64,000 nt of DNA from Paenibacillus sp. PvR098 (GCF_017833255.1 NZ_JAFIBU010000001.1:124001-188000), one strand, 5' to 3'; positions 27,588 to 36,673 are shown, counted from the first letter of the stretch. Numbers and translations: made by a program. The notes: generated by a model not told the origin, from the letters alone.

Positions 27588-28760
27588 ATGCTGCAGCACA
27601 AACAAACGCCCAAAGCGGTGTACCTTCATATCCCATTTTGCACGAACAAATGCCATTACTGCGACTTTAATTCGTATATATTGAAGGGCCAGCCGGTCAT
27701 GGACTACTTGGATGCTCTGGAGCGGGAGATGGAGCAAACGGTGAAGGCCGTGCCCCCGGGAGAGATCGAAACGATATTTGTTGGCGGAGGAACGCCAACC
27801 GTGCTTACTCCGGAGCAGATGGAGAGCTTTTTGCATCGGGTGCGGACTTACTTTCCAAATTGGTCGCCGCAGGTGGAGTTTACGATGGAAGCGAACCCCG
27901 GCACGACCGATCGGGATAAGCTCCAAGCGATGAAAGAAGGCGGGATCAACCGGATCAGCTTCGGCGTGCAGTCGTTCAACAACGAACTATTGGAACGCAT
28001 CGGCCGGATTCACAACACGGATGACGTTTATCGAAGTCTGGAGAACGCGCGGGCGATTGGATTTTCCAATATGTCCATCGATCTGATGTTCGGTTTGCCG
28101 AAGCAGACGCGCTCAATAATGGAAGATACGCTTCGAGAGGCTTTGGAACTGGATTTGCCCCATTATTCGATTTACAGCCTGAAGGTGGAAGAAAATACGT
28201 TGTTTCACTCCTTGTATGAACGGGGCGAGCTTCCACTGCCTGCAGAAGATGAGGAAGTCTCTATGTTTTCGCTTATTATGGAGCGGTTGAAGGCTGCGGG
28301 CTACGGTCAATATGAAATCAGCAATTTCGCCAAGCCAGGACATGAGAGTCGTCATAACTCGATGTATTGGCGCAATCAAAGCTATTACGGCCTTGGGGCT
28401 GGAGCCCACGGTTATGTCCATGGACACCGTCACATTAATATCAAAGGGGTACAGCCGTATATCGATGCGACCCGAAAAGGACGTCCGCTGCTGGAAACCA
28501 GTAGGGTAAGCGAAGAGGAAGCGATGGAAGATTTCATGATGGTCGGGCTTCGGCTGCTTCGAGGCGTTAGGAAGGCTGATTTTACCGAACAATTCGGTAG
28601 TAGGCTTGAGGATGTGTTCGGCCAAGTACTGGATAAGCTTTGTGGACAAGGACTGCTCGAAGCCTCACCGGAAGGCTATAGGCTGTCCACACGCGGAATA
28701 TGGCTCGGCAATGAAGTGTTCGGCGAATTTTTGGGAGCGGTCGGGATAAAAAAAGGTTGA
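27588..28760 (+). CDS. hemW: Radical SAM heme chaperone HemW
   Basis: A 390-residue protein formerly called HemN-like. The radical SAM cluster motif CTNKCHYC (CxxxCxxC) is at about residues 21-28 after YLHIPFC, followed by the FVGGGTPTVL and EANPGT motifs and SFGVQSFNNELLERIGR. The extra N-terminal cysteine of true HemN is not seen and HemW proteins lack coproporphyrinogen oxidase activity; they insert heme. It follows lepA as in B. subtilis (yqeR/hemN position) and precedes the heat-shock operon. Confidence 0.95.
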   Translation: MLQHKQTPKAVYLHIPFCTNKCHYCDFNSYILKGQPVMDYLDALEREMEQTVKAVPPGEIETIFVGGGTPTVLTPEQMESFLHRVRTYFPNWSPQVEFTMEANPGTTDRDKLQAMKEGGINRISFGVQSFNNELLERIGRIHNTDDVYRSLENARAIGFSNMSIDLMFGLPKQTRSIMEDTLREALELDLPHYSIYSLKVEENTLFHSLYERGELPLPAEDEEVSMFSLIMERLKAAGYGQYEISNFAKPGHESRHNSMYWRNQSYYGLGAGAHGYVHGHRHINIKGVQPYIDATRKGRPLLETSRVSEEEAMEDFMMVGLRLLRGVRKADFTEQFGSRLEDVFGQVLDKLCGQGLLEASPEGYRLSTRGIWLGNEVFGEFLGAVGIKKG

Positions 28761-28786
28761 ATATTTTATACGTTTTGTTGTATATT
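28757..28786 (+). promoter_or_regulatory. Candidate sigma-A promoter of the GNAT gene
   Basis: TTGAAT (28757-28762, overlapping the hemW stop), 18 bases, TATATT (28781-28786). Confidence 0.5.
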
Positions 28787-28837
28787 TATTCATATTATCT
28801 CATAGCAATTTTTTACTAGACGAATGGTGGGATCCCG

Positions 28838-29311
28838 ATGAAAATGACCGTGACCTGCAGAAAAGCGACGGAACAAGATATAGATACGCTATACGTAATT
28901 ATTCAAGGCTATGCCGAACAAGGAATTATGCTTCCACGCTCTAAGGAGATGCTCGCCTCGCAGATCGATACGTTCGTCGTGGCAGAGATCGACGGGGATT
29001 TAGTCGGCTGCGGTTCTCTGACAAGGCTTGGACAAGACCTGGTGGAAATCCGTTCCCTCGGTGTGACGAGCGGTTATAAGGGACAGGGGATCGGCAAAGC
29101 GCTTGTCGACTTTCTGGTCCGAGAAGCGAAAGAGCAGGGCATTCCGAAGGTCATGGCGCTGACATACGAAGTGGCATTCTTTCAAAAAAACGGGTTTGCC
29201 GTTGTGGATAAGGAGATCTTTCCCGAGAAGGTATGGAAGGACTGCATCCATTGCAAAAAGCAGCACTGTTGCGACGAAATCGCCGTTCTGAAACGGTTAG
29301 AGACGACTTGA
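28838..29311 (+). CDS. GNAT N-acetyltransferase, ArgA-like
   Basis: A 157-residue GCN5-related acetyltransferase. The acetyl-CoA motif A is SLGVTSGYKGQGIGKALV (about residues 71-88) and motif B is AFFQKNGF near residue 110. The C-terminus VWKDCIHCKKQHCCDEIAV matches the cysteine-rich tail of short ArgA-type N-acetylglutamate synthases, so arginine synthesis is a plausible role (inference). GGTGGGA precedes ATG 28838; a second in-frame ATG lies at 28844. A hairpin terminator follows at the stop codon. Confidence 0.85.
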   Translation: MKMTVTCRKATEQDIDTLYVIIQGYAEQGIMLPRSKEMLASQIDTFVVAEIDGDLVGCGSLTRLGQDLVEIRSLGVTSGYKGQGIGKALVDFLVREAKEQGIPKVMALTYEVAFFQKNGFAVVDKEIFPEKVWKDCIHCKKQHCCDEIAVLKRLETT

Positions 29312-29337
29312 CACAGACCCTTTGGGTCTGTTATTTT
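29308..29337 (+). promoter_or_regulatory. Candidate promoter of the hrcA operon
   Basis: A perfect TTGACA (29308-29313) with TATTTT (29332-29337) at 18-base spacing lies just before CIRCE. The spacer is itself the terminator hairpin of the upstream gene. The -10 is weak, so the assignment is tentative. Confidence 0.45.
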
Positions 29338-29338
29338 T
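29313..29338 (+). terminator. Terminator after the GNAT gene
   Basis: ACAGACCC (29313-29320), TTT, GGGTCTGT (29324-29331), then TATTTTT: a compact perfect hairpin with a T-run, directly after the stop codon. Confidence 0.85.
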
Positions 29339-29346
29339 GTATTAGC

Positions 29347-29373
29347 TTAGCACTCTATAGGATGGAGTGCTAA
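29347..29373 (+). promoter_or_regulatory. CIRCE operator (HrcA binding site)
   Basis: TTAGCACTC (29347-29355), nine bases, GAGTGCTAA (29365-29373): an exact match to the CIRCE consensus, 18 bases before hrcA. HrcA should repress the whole operon through it at normal temperature. Confidence 0.98.
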
Positions 29374-29391
29374 TGAAAAGGTGGGATGAAT

Positions 29392-30426
29392 GTGCTAACC
29401 GAACGTCAACGTCATATTTTGAGCGCCATCGTAGATGATTATATTCGTTCAGCAGAGCCGGTCGGCTCCCGCAGCATATCCAAGCGCGGCAATGTGGGAT
29501 TCAGCCCTGCCACCATCCGCAATGAAATGTCCGACCTGGAGGATTTGGGCTTCCTGGAGCAGCCGCATACGTCGGCCGGGAGGATTCCTTCTCATAAGGG
29601 TTACCGATATTATGTCGATCATTTAATGACTTATAACAATCTCGCGCATCATGAAGTAGATGTGCTAAAGCGATTTTTTGCCGATAGAATGCAGGAGATG
29701 GAACGGGCCATTCAGCACGCTGCGATGATTTTGTCTCAGCTGACCAATTATACGTCTATTGTGCTCGGCCCGGAGATGACCGGCACGACACTGAAGCATC
29801 TGCAGATTGTCCCTCTGACGGAACGGACGGCCGTTGCCATCATTGTAACGAATACCGGCCAGGTAGAAAATAAGACGGTCACGATTCCGGAAGGCATTCC
29901 GATGGGCGAGATCGAGAAGTTCGTCAACCTTCTGAATGCGCGGCTGAAGAACGTGCCGCTGCTTCATTTTAAATCCAAGCTGTACACGGAAATCGCGTCG
30001 GAAATGAGCAGCTTTATTTCCGGTTATGAGGAGCTTCTGATCATGCTCGACACCGTGATGAGCGGCGGAGAAGAAGAACGCGTATTTTTAGGCGGTACGA
30101 CGAACATGCTCAGTCAACCGGAATTCAAAGATGTAGACAAGGTGAAGAGTATTCTCGATCTGCTTGCTGAAACACCGAAACTGGTCCAGTTATTTGCCGG
30201 AACGGCGGACGCAGGCGGAGGAATCCAGGTACGGATCGGAAGCGAGAATAAACTCGAAGCCGTCAATGACTGCAGCTTGATTACCGCTTCGTATTCTATA
30301 GACGGTCAACTGTTGGGCACGATCGGCATACTAGGTCCAACACGGATGGACTATGCTAAAGTGATGAAGCTGCTGGATCATTTGTCCAAGGATTTGACGG
30401 GGCATATGGAGCGCTGGTATAAATGA
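29392..30426 (+). CDS. hrcA: Heat-inducible transcription repressor HrcA
   Basis: A 344-residue repressor. The N-terminal winged helix has the family signature RQRHILSAIVDDYI and SAEPVGSRSISKRG, then FSPATIRNEMSDLEDLGFLE and HTSAGRIPSHKGYRYYVD; the C-terminal GAF-like domain ends with GILGPTRMDYAKVM. The GTG at 29392 (MLTERQ..., as in other HrcA proteins) has AAAGGTGGG seven bases upstream; the ATG at 29386 would nearly touch that site. Its stop overlaps the chaperonin ATG by four bases. Confidence 0.97.
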   Translation: MLTERQRHILSAIVDDYIRSAEPVGSRSISKRGNVGFSPATIRNEMSDLEDLGFLEQPHTSAGRIPSHKGYRYYVDHLMTYNNLAHHEVDVLKRFFADRMQEMERAIQHAAMILSQLTNYTSIVLGPEMTGTTLKHLQIVPLTERTAVAIIVTNTGQVENKTVTIPEGIPMGEIEKFVNLLNARLKNVPLLHFKSKLYTEIASEMSSFISGYEELLIMLDTVMSGGEEERVFLGGTTNMLSQPEFKDVDKVKSILDLLAETPKLVQLFAGTADAGGGIQVRIGSENKLEAVNDCSLITASYSIDGQLLGTIGILGPTRMDYAKVMKLLDHLSKDLTGHMERWYK

Positions 30427-31964
30427 ACCAGTTGAACAACGGAAGTCAGGATGGCGAGGAAGCCTATACAACGCTGAGAAACAACGCCAATGCTATCCGC
30501 GCGATCTGCTCGGCGGTGGAGGGGACGCTTGGGCCCAAAGGGCTTGACACAATGTTGGTAGGCGCTCATGGCGAAGTCATCATTACCAACGACGGCGTCA
30601 CCATTCTGGAGAAGATGGACGTTACCCATCCCGCGGCAAGGCTGCTGATCCAAGTGGCTCGTTCCCAACAGGCGCAGGTGGGCGACGGTACTACGACCGC
30701 CACAGTGCTTGCGGGAGCGCTTGTAGCTGAAGGCGTTGCGCAGGTCGTGCGCGGCGTACCGGTATCCAAGGTCGTGCGCGGGGTGCAGGAGGGCATTGCT
30801 TTCGCTTTGCGTTCGCTGGCTCACCATTCGCGCCCCATCAACGGGCTCGACGATCCCTTGCTGTATCGCATTGCCTTCATCGCGGGGCGTGAGCATGCGG
30901 ATTTGGCTGGACTCGTGATCGAAGGCGCGAAGCGGCTAGGGCTGCAGAAACTGCGGGAGGAGCATTTCCGCTTTTCAGATGTAGTCTTATCCCACGGCAA
31001 GGCGACGGGTGAAGTTTGGCCCGGCCTGCTTATTCAGAAACGGCCGGCCAATGCTCAGCTTGAGTTTCCGCCAGATACGGCTCAGATCCTGCTGCTCCAG
31101 GATGCGTTCGAGCCGGAAGCCATTGATGAAGAGGCTTTGACGACGGATGCCGGGTTCCACAAGCAAATGCAGCTTCGGGAGCAGTTCCGGGAGCTTCTCG
31201 GGAAGCTTGTCGAGCTGCGTGTTGGCTTTATTGCCTCGGAGCGGGGGATCGATCCGGAAGCGGAGCAGTTTTGCACCGATCACGGGATCATGGTGCTGCA
31301 GCGCCTGTCTCGGGTGGAGCTTCGCCGCATCGCCGAATATACTGGCGCCCGGCCGCTTCGTCGCAGCGGGCTGCGCAAGCCTGTCCATGAATTGGCGGGG
31401 TATCTCGGTTATGCCGGGCACGTGGCTTACGACGAACGGCTCGAGATTGTTCGTATGGGCGAGGGCAAAGGCCGAGCGCAAGTATCGATCGTCGTCGGCG
31501 CCAGCACGAGCGAGATAGTCGGCGAAAGGCTTCGCATCGCCCGAGACGCGGCTTCCAGCGTACAGGCCGGGCTGCGCGGCGGGTATTTACCCGGCGGTGG
31601 GGCTGCCGAGATGGCGGTTGCGCATGAGCTCGAACGGTATCGTGAGACGGTTCAGGGCATGGAAGGCTTCGGCATCGCAGCCGTTGTGCAGGCGCTGCGC
31701 AAGCCGCTTTCGCAAATCGTCGTGAATGCGGGCTATAATCCGCTCGAGAAGGTGGAGGAAGCCAAAGCTGCGCAGATTGCTTCGGGCAGCGACAGTCTCG
31801 GTATTGACTGTGACTCTGGAATGGTAAAGGATATGCTGGAGCAGGGAGTGATCGATCCGGCCGAGGTGAAGCTGTATGCTCTTCAAGCGGCAGGAGAGGT
31901 AGCGTCCGCTGTATTGCGCATTCACACCGTCATTAAAATGCGGGATTCGCGTTCCGAGGAGTGA
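30423..31964 (+). CDS. Archaeal-type (group II/III) chaperonin in the dnaK operon
   Basis: A 513-residue TCP-1/cpn60 protein that resembles thermosome/CCT, not GroEL. Equatorial motifs: GPKG (37-40), NDGVTIL (56-62), MDVTHPAAR (65-73), GDGTTTATVLAGAL (87-100). The intermediate hinge GGGAAE is at 391-396 and the ATPase aspartate of the RIARDA segment at about 375. The C-terminal third reads NAGYNPLEKVEEAKAAQ, then VKDMLEQGVIDP and AVLRIHTVIKM, all thermosome-like, and there is no GGM tail. The helical protrusion of group II apical domains appears short or missing (about 215-345). Group III chaperonins of this kind are known in some Bacillota, inside the hsp70 operon. It overlaps hrcA by four bases (ATGA), so it is co-translated with the repressor and under CIRCE control. 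Confidence 0.93.
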   Translation: MNQLNNGSQDGEEAYTTLRNNANAIRAICSAVEGTLGPKGLDTMLVGAHGEVIITNDGVTILEKMDVTHPAARLLIQVARSQQAQVGDGTTTATVLAGALVAEGVAQVVRGVPVSKVVRGVQEGIAFALRSLAHHSRPINGLDDPLLYRIAFIAGREHADLAGLVIEGAKRLGLQKLREEHFRFSDVVLSHGKATGEVWPGLLIQKRPANAQLEFPPDTAQILLLQDAFEPEAIDEEALTTDAGFHKQMQLREQFRELLGKLVELRVGFIASERGIDPEAEQFCTDHGIMVLQRLSRVELRRIAEYTGARPLRRSGLRKPVHELAGYLGYAGHVAYDERLEIVRMGEGKGRAQVSIVVGASTSEIVGERLRIARDAASSVQAGLRGGYLPGGGAAEMAVAHELERYRETVQGMEGFGIAAVVQALRKPLSQIVVNAGYNPLEKVEEAKAAQIASGSDSLGIDCDSGMVKDMLEQGVIDPAEVKLYALQAAGEVASAVLRIHTVIKMRDSRSEE

Positions 31965-31978
31965 ACGCCGAATTAAGG

Positions 31979-32008
31979 TTGTGTTCACCGATACGGAATG
32001 GTTACAAT
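31979..32008 (+). promoter_or_regulatory. Candidate internal promoter before grpE
   Basis: TTGTGT (31979-31984), 18 bases, TACAAT (32003-32008); a TATAAT also lies at 32010-32015. It would allow grpE-dnaK-dnaJ expression independent of CIRCE. No second CIRCE was found here. Confidence 0.45.
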
Positions 32009-32100
32009 ATATAATAGAAATAAAGGGTCGCATCCCCTACATTGCGCGCTTATGCAGCGATAGAGGATGGTCCCTGATTCGGTTAAGGAGGTGACAGACA

Positions 32101-32724
32101 TTGAACACGGAACAACAACAAGCGGACGGACGCCAGAAGGCAGGCGAACAGCCGGAGCAAGAGGCGAACGCTACATATGAAGCCGCAGCTAATAACGAAG
32201 CGAATGCTGCCGAGGCCGGAGACGGTAACGAGCAGGAGCAGGCAGCGACTGCTTCCGAATCCCAAGATGCTGTCAGTCAGGAGCTTGAGGAGCTTAGGAA
32301 GCAAGTGGAAGAAAATCAAGAGCGTTTCTTAAGAACTCAAGCCGATTTTGATAATTATAGACGGCGCACAATGAAGGAAAAGGAAGAATTCGCGAAGTAC
32401 GCTTCCTTGAAACTCATAGAGCAGCTGCTCCCGGTAGTGGATAATTTCGAACGGGCGCTCACCGCAAGCAAAGACAACAAAGATTACGACGCTCTGGCTA
32501 AGGGCATTGATATGATTTTCCGTCAATTGGACGGAGTGCTGACCAGTGAAGGCTTGAAGCCTATGGAAACGGTGGGCACGCCTTTTAATCCGGAATACCA
32601 TCAGGCGATCATGCAGGTGGATTCGGAGGAGCACGAGGAAGGCATTGTGGTGGAAGAGGTTCAGAAGGGCTACATCCTCAAGGATAAGGTACTTCGCCCT
32701 GCCATGGTCAAAGTGAGTTCATAA
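32101..32724 (+). CDS. grpE: Nucleotide exchange factor GrpE
   Basis: A 207-residue GrpE: an acidic, Glu/Ala/Gln-rich disordered N-terminus (about 1-60), a long coiled coil (ELEELRKQVEENQERFLRTQ, then DFDNYRRRTMKEKEEF), and the beta domain with GTPFNPEYHQAIMQV and VVEEVQKGYILKDKVLRPAMV. It releases ADP from DnaK. The TTG at 32101 is six bases after AAGGAGGTGA, a perfect ribosome site, so TTG is taken as the start. Confidence 0.97.
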   Translation: MNTEQQQADGRQKAGEQPEQEANATYEAAANNEANAAEAGDGNEQEQAATASESQDAVSQELEELRKQVEENQERFLRTQADFDNYRRRTMKEKEEFAKYASLKLIEQLLPVVDNFERALTASKDNKDYDALAKGIDMIFRQLDGVLTSEGLKPMETVGTPFNPEYHQAIMQVDSEEHEEGIVVEEVQKGYILKDKVLRPAMVKVSS

Positions 32725-32776
32725 ATCATAACATCATTGAACACGAAATAAACGAATTTAAGGGAGGCTAATCCTC

Positions 32777-34615
32777 ATGAGTAAAGTAATTGGTATTGAC
32801 CTTGGGACAACAAACTCTTGCGTTGCCGTTATGGAAGGCGGCGAAGCGGTTGTTATCCCTAATGCGGAAGGAAACCGTACAACCCCTTCGGTTATTGGCT
32901 TTAAGAAGGATGGAGAGCGTGTCGTAGGCGAAACGGCAAAGCGACAAGCGATCACAAACCCTGACCGCACGATCATGTCCATCAAGCGTCACATGGGTAC
33001 GAATCATAAAGAGAAAATCGACGATAAAGAATATTCGCCGCAAGAAATTTCCGCTATGATTCTTCAGAAGCTGAAAGCTGATGCGGAAGCATACCTCGGT
33101 CAAACTGTAACACAAGCTGTTATTACGGTTCCGGCCTATTTCAACGACAGCCAACGTCAAGCGACGAAGGATGCCGGTAAAATCGCGGGCCTTGAAGTGC
33201 TTCGGATTGTGAACGAACCGACTGCGGCTGCTCTGGCTTATGGTCTGGAAAAGTCCGAGGATCAAACAATTCTCGTGTATGACCTTGGCGGCGGTACGTT
33301 CGACGTATCCATTCTGGAGCTTGGCGATGGCTTCTTCGAAGTTAAAGCTACCAGTGGGGATAACCGTCTGGGCGGCGACGATTTTGACCAAGTTATTATT
33401 GATTACCTCGTTTCCGAGTTCAAAAAAGAGCACAGTATCGACCTGAGTAAAGATAAAGCCGCGGTTCAACGTTTGAAGGATGCGGCCGAAAAAGCGAAGA
33501 AAGAGCTCTCCGGCGTATTAACGACAACCATTTCCCTGCCGTTTATTACGGTAGTGGATGGCGTACCGCAGCACTTGGAGGTCAACCTGACCCGTGCCAA
33601 ATTCGAGGAGATTTCCGCTCCTTTGGTGGAAAGAACGATGAGTCCAACTCGCCAAGCTTTGAGCGATTCCGGACTTTCGGCCAATCAAATCGATAAAGTG
33701 GTGCTTGTCGGAGGTTCTTCCCGGATTCCTGCTGTACAGGAAGCTGTTAAACGCTTGATTGGTAAAGAGCCGCACAAAGGCGTGAATCCGGATGAAGTCG
33801 TTGCCCTGGGTGCTGCTGTTCAGGCGGGTGTATTGACTGGGGATGTTAAAGACGTTGTCCTGCTCGACGTAACGCCTCTTTCCCTCGGTATTGAAACCGC
33901 AGGCGGTGTGTTCACGAAGATGATCGAGCGCAACACGACGATTCCGACGACGAAATCGCAAGTGTTTACAACCTACGGCGACAACCAGCCAAGCGTAGAA
34001 ATTCACGTGCTTCAGGGTGAGCGTGCGATGGCTGCAGACAATAAATCATTGGGCCGCTTCATCTTGGGAGACATTCCACCGGCGCCACGCGGGATTCCGC
34101 AAATCGAAGTTACCTTTGACATCGACGCGAACGGAATCGTCAACGTGTCTGCTCTCGATAAAGGCACAGGCAAAAGCCAAAAAATCACGATTACTTCCTC
34201 CAGCGGTTTGTCCGACGATGAAGTAGAGCGCATGATGAAGGACGCTGAGGCTCACGCTGAAGAGGACCGTAAGCGTAAAGAGCTTGTGGAAGTCCGCAAC
34301 CAAGCGGATCAGCTCGTTTATTCCGTTGACAAGACGATCAAGGATTTGGGCGACAAGGTCGATCAGGCCGAAATAGATAAAGCCAATGATGCAAAAGAAA
34401 AATTGAAAAAAGCTCTCGAAGGCGATAACTTCGAGGAGATCAAAGCAGCCAGCGATGAGCTTACGGAAATCGTTCAGCAGCTGTCCGTGAAGCTGTATGA
34501 GCAAGCGTCTCAAGATGCTCAGGCTTCCGGTGGTGCAGAGGAAGCGCCGGGCGCTTCCAAAGGTAAAGATAACGTAGTAGATGCCGACTATGAAGTAGTC
34601 GACGACAAGAAGTAA
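32777..34615 (+). CDS. dnaK: Molecular chaperone DnaK (Hsp70)
   Basis: A 612-residue Hsp70 of Gram-positive length. N-terminal ATPase: [13 protein letters not shown] (about 5-17), [17 protein letters not shown] (near residue 170) and [13 protein letters not shown] (near residue 310); linker [16 protein letters not shown]; substrate domain and helical lid; ending [14 protein letters not shown], typical of Bacillota DnaK. AAGGGAGG precedes ATG 32777. It lies 52 bases after grpE. Confidence 0.99.
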   Translation: MSKVIGIDLGTTNSCVAVMEGGEAVVIPNAEGNRTTPSVIGFKKDGERVVGETAKRQAITNPDRTIMSIKRHMGTNHKEKIDDKEYSPQEISAMILQKLKADAEAYLGQTVTQAVITVPAYFNDSQRQATKDAGKIAGLEVLRIVNEPTAAALAYGLEKSEDQTILVYDLGGGTFDVSILELGDGFFEVKATSGDNRLGGDDFDQVIIDYLVSEFKKEHSIDLSKDKAAVQRLKDAAEKAKKELSGVLTTTISLPFITVVDGVPQHLEVNLTRAKFEEISAPLVERTMSPTRQALSDSGLSANQIDKVVLVGGSSRIPAVQEAVKRLIGKEPHKGVNPDEVVALGAAVQAGVLTGDVKDVVLLDVTPLSLGIETAGGVFTKMIERNTTIPTTKSQVFTTYGDNQPSVEIHVLQGERAMAADNKSLGRFILGDIPPAPRGIPQIEVTFDIDANGIVNVSALDKGTGKSQKITITSSSGLSDDEVERMMKDAEAHAEEDRKRKELVEVRNQADQLVYSVDKTIKDLGDKVDQAEIDKANDAKEKLKKALEGDNFEEIKAASDELTEIVQQLSVKLYEQASQDAQASGGAEEAPGASKGKDNVVDADYEVVDDKK

Positions 34616-34636
34616 TAACCCGTTAGACACGCAGGG

Positions 34637-34665
34637 AGTCAAAGTCGGCACGACCGGCTTTGACT
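34637..34665 (+). terminator. Hairpin between dnaK and dnaJ
   Basis: AGTCAAAG (34637-34644) plus CGG pairs with CCGG plus CTTTGACT (34654-34665). TTCCGTTTG follows, not a full U-run, so it may be a partial terminator that lowers dnaJ relative to dnaK. Confidence 0.55.
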
Positions 34666-34698
34666 TTCCGTTTGTCGCCCGGGAATGGGAGTGGAACG

Positions 34699-35814
34699 AT
34701 GAGCAAACGCGATTACTATGAAGTGCTCGGGGTTGGTAAGGAAGCTTCTCCGGAAGACCTTAAAAAAGCTTACCGCAAGCTGGCGCGTCAATATCACCCG
34801 GACGTCAATAAGGAAGCCGACGCTGAATCCAAGTTTAAGGAAGCGAAGGAAGCTTACGATGTTTTGAGCGACGATCAAAAGAAAGCGCAGTACGACCGCT
34901 TCGGCCACGTAGATCCGAACCAGGGTATGGGTGGCGGCGGTGGTCAGGATTTCGGCGGCTTCGGCGATATCTTCGACATGTTCTTCGGGGGAGGCGGCCA
35001 GCGCCGTAATCCGAACGCGCCACAGCGGGGGAACGATCTTCAGTACACATTGACGATCGAGTTTAAAGAAGCGGTGTTCGGCAAAAAAATCGATATTCAT
35101 ATTCCGCGGACAGAGACGTGCGAGACGTGCGAAGGGAGCGGGGCGAAGTCGGGTACCAAGCCGCAAACGTGCGGCGTCTGCCATGGCTCCGGCCAGCAGG
35201 AGGTCGTGCAGAACACGGCTTTCGGCCGCATTGTGAACCGCCGCGTCTGCTCGGCCTGCCAAGGCCAGGGCAAAATTATCAAGGACAAGTGCAGTACCTG
35301 CCACGGCTCGGGGAAGGTCAAAAAACAGCGGACAATCAATTTGAACATCCCGGCCGGAGTGGACGATGGAGCTCAGCTCCGTGTAACCGGCGAAGGCGAA
35401 TCCGGAACGCGCGGAGGTCCTTCAGGAGATCTGTATGTCGTTATTCGGGTGAAGCCTCATGATTTTTTCGAGCGCGAGGGAGACGACATCTACTGTGAAG
35501 TGCCGTTGACTTTTGCACAGGCGGCGCTTGGAGACGAGATTGAAATTCCAACCTTGACAGAGAAGGTGAAGCTGAAAATCCCTGCAGGCACCCAAACGGA
35601 TACGTATTTCCGTCTGAAGGGCAAAGGGGTTCCACGCCTTCGCGGGTACGGACAAGGAGATCAGCATGTTAAGGTCGTTGTCGTTACACCGACGAATTTG
35701 AACGATGAACAGAAGGAACTGCTGCGCGAATTTTCAAAGGTTGTTGGAGAGAATACAAATGAGCAGCAGCAATCGATATTTGAACGAATGAAAAAGGCAT
35801 TTTTAGGTGACTAA
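34699..35814 (+). CDS. dnaJ: Chaperone protein DnaJ (Hsp40)
   Basis: A 371-residue type I J-protein: J-domain with YHPDVNK (HPD at about residues 33-35), Gly/Phe-rich segment (about 75-105), four zinc motifs [24 protein letters not shown] and CSTCHGSG (about 142-210), and the C-terminal substrate domain. It stimulates DnaK ATPase. ATG 34699 ([12 protein letters not shown]) has GGGAGTGG upstream; the longer open frame is not used. A strong terminator follows and closes the operon. Confidence 0.98.
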   Translation: MSKRDYYEVLGVGKEASPEDLKKAYRKLARQYHPDVNKEADAESKFKEAKEAYDVLSDDQKKAQYDRFGHVDPNQGMGGGGGQDFGGFGDIFDMFFGGGGQRRNPNAPQRGNDLQYTLTIEFKEAVFGKKIDIHIPRTETCETCEGSGAKSGTKPQTCGVCHGSGQQEVVQNTAFGRIVNRRVCSACQGQGKIIKDKCSTCHGSGKVKKQRTINLNIPAGVDDGAQLRVTGEGESGTRGGPSGDLYVVIRVKPHDFFEREGDDIYCEVPLTFAQAALGDEIEIPTLTEKVKLKIPAGTQTDTYFRLKGKGVPRLRGYGQGDQHVKVVVVTPTNLNDEQKELLREFSKVVGENTNEQQQSIFERMKKAFLGD

Positions 35815-35817
35815 AGG

Positions 35818-35863
35818 ACACGGCAGGCTTTCCGCTGGAGCGGATTGCCTGCCGTGTTTTTTG
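35818..35863 (+). terminator. Terminator of the hrcA-dnaJ operon
   Basis: ACACGGCAGGC (35818-35828) pairs perfectly with GCCTGCCGTGT (35847-35857), then a T-run to 35862. Confidence 0.95.
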
Positions 35864-35941
35864 TATATTTAGGAGTTCGGAAGTTGAAACTAATTTCATT
35901 GTGTCAAGCGATCACCTACTATTGGACAGGAGGTATTACAC

Positions 35942-36091
35942 ATGAATGCAAAGAACAATGCACAAAATGAACTGCCCATAGCCAAAAACGAGGACGTTGA
36001 ATTCTCAAGCGAGCTGGCAGATGCCGAAGACATGGAGGCCAACCGCCGCGCCGAAGCAGCCGACAGCCGTCAGGAAAAGGATCGAGGGTAG
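35942..36091 (+). CDS. YfhD-family small protein
   Basis: A 49-residue hydrophilic protein too short for most gene calls. AGGAGGT sits just before ATG 35942. The second half, DVEFSSELADAEDMEANRRA, is the core of the YfhD family of small Bacillus proteins (some sporulation-controlled), whose function is unknown. It is followed four bases later by the next ORF, so the two form a small operon. Confidence 0.8.
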   Translation: MNAKNNAQNELPIAKNEDVEFSSELADAEDMEANRRAEAADSRQEKDRG

Positions 36092-36095
36092 CGCG

Positions 36096-36467
36096 ATGTC
36101 CGAGAGAAGCATACTTGCCTATTTTCACTCGCCGGAGGAAGCGGAAGGGGTCGCTTCTAAGCTGAAAGCGCTGCGTGCCATTGACGTATCCGTTGACCGA
36201 TTCGGCAAATATCCCGGGGATGGTGTCGATCACATCATGAACCCGATCACTAGCGATTTTCCGGGACTGGGGTACTTGACGCAAAGCGCCGACTTCAATA
36301 GCCGCGATGCGGCTGTGCTGGCCGCTGCGGACGTAGACGCCAGCGGCATGGCGGGCGGAGCCGAATCAGGCCCGACCGGCAGGGATATCGTACTCGCCGC
36401 AGTAGTGGATGAGAGCGTATATGAACAGGCTCTCCGCGTCATACACGATGGCGGGGGCACACCGTAG
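36096..36467 (+). CDS. Hypothetical protein, 123 residues
   Basis: Start ATG 36096 is preceded by GAGGGTAG that overlaps the YfhD stop. The N-terminus SILAYFHSPEEAEGVASKLK looks like a small alpha/beta (ferredoxin-like) domain as in general-stress YflT-type proteins, then DVSVDRFGKYPGDGVDHIM; the C-terminus repeats a beta-alpha pattern (IVLAAVVDESVYEQALRVI). No confident family name. It shares a short operon with the YfhD gene and ends in a terminator. Stress or spore role is only inferred from the partner. Confidence 0.75.
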   Translation: MSERSILAYFHSPEEAEGVASKLKALRAIDVSVDRFGKYPGDGVDHIMNPITSDFPGLGYLTQSADFNSRDAAVLAAADVDASGMAGGAESGPTGRDIVLAAVVDESVYEQALRVIHDGGGTP

Positions 36468-36479
36468 GCTGAATTAGAG

Positions 36480-36510
36480 AGTCGGCGTCCGAACAGGACA
36501 CCGGCTTTTT
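36480..36510 (+). terminator. Terminator after the 123-residue hypothetical gene
   Basis: AGTCGGCGTCC (36480-36490) pairs with GGACACCGGCT (36496-36506) with one mismatch, then TTTTT. Confidence 0.85.
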
Positions 36511-36601
36511 ATAATGATAGAATGGTTCTTCATCGAAAGGACTTCGAATTAAACTTTTTTATTTTTTAAAATAACGGCTGAGGCTCTTTTCTACATAAAG
36601 T

Positions 36602-36630
36602 TTTACCCGTATCAGGAATTGTTGTACAAT
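36602..36630 (+). promoter_or_regulatory. Candidate sigma-A promoter of prmA
   Basis: TTTACC (36602-36607), 17 bases, TACAAT (36625-36630), 44 bases before the prmA ATG. Confidence 0.6.
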
Positions 36631-36673
36631 AGGCGTAATGTGCTTTTTTACCGAATGGAGGCTGGATAAGTTA

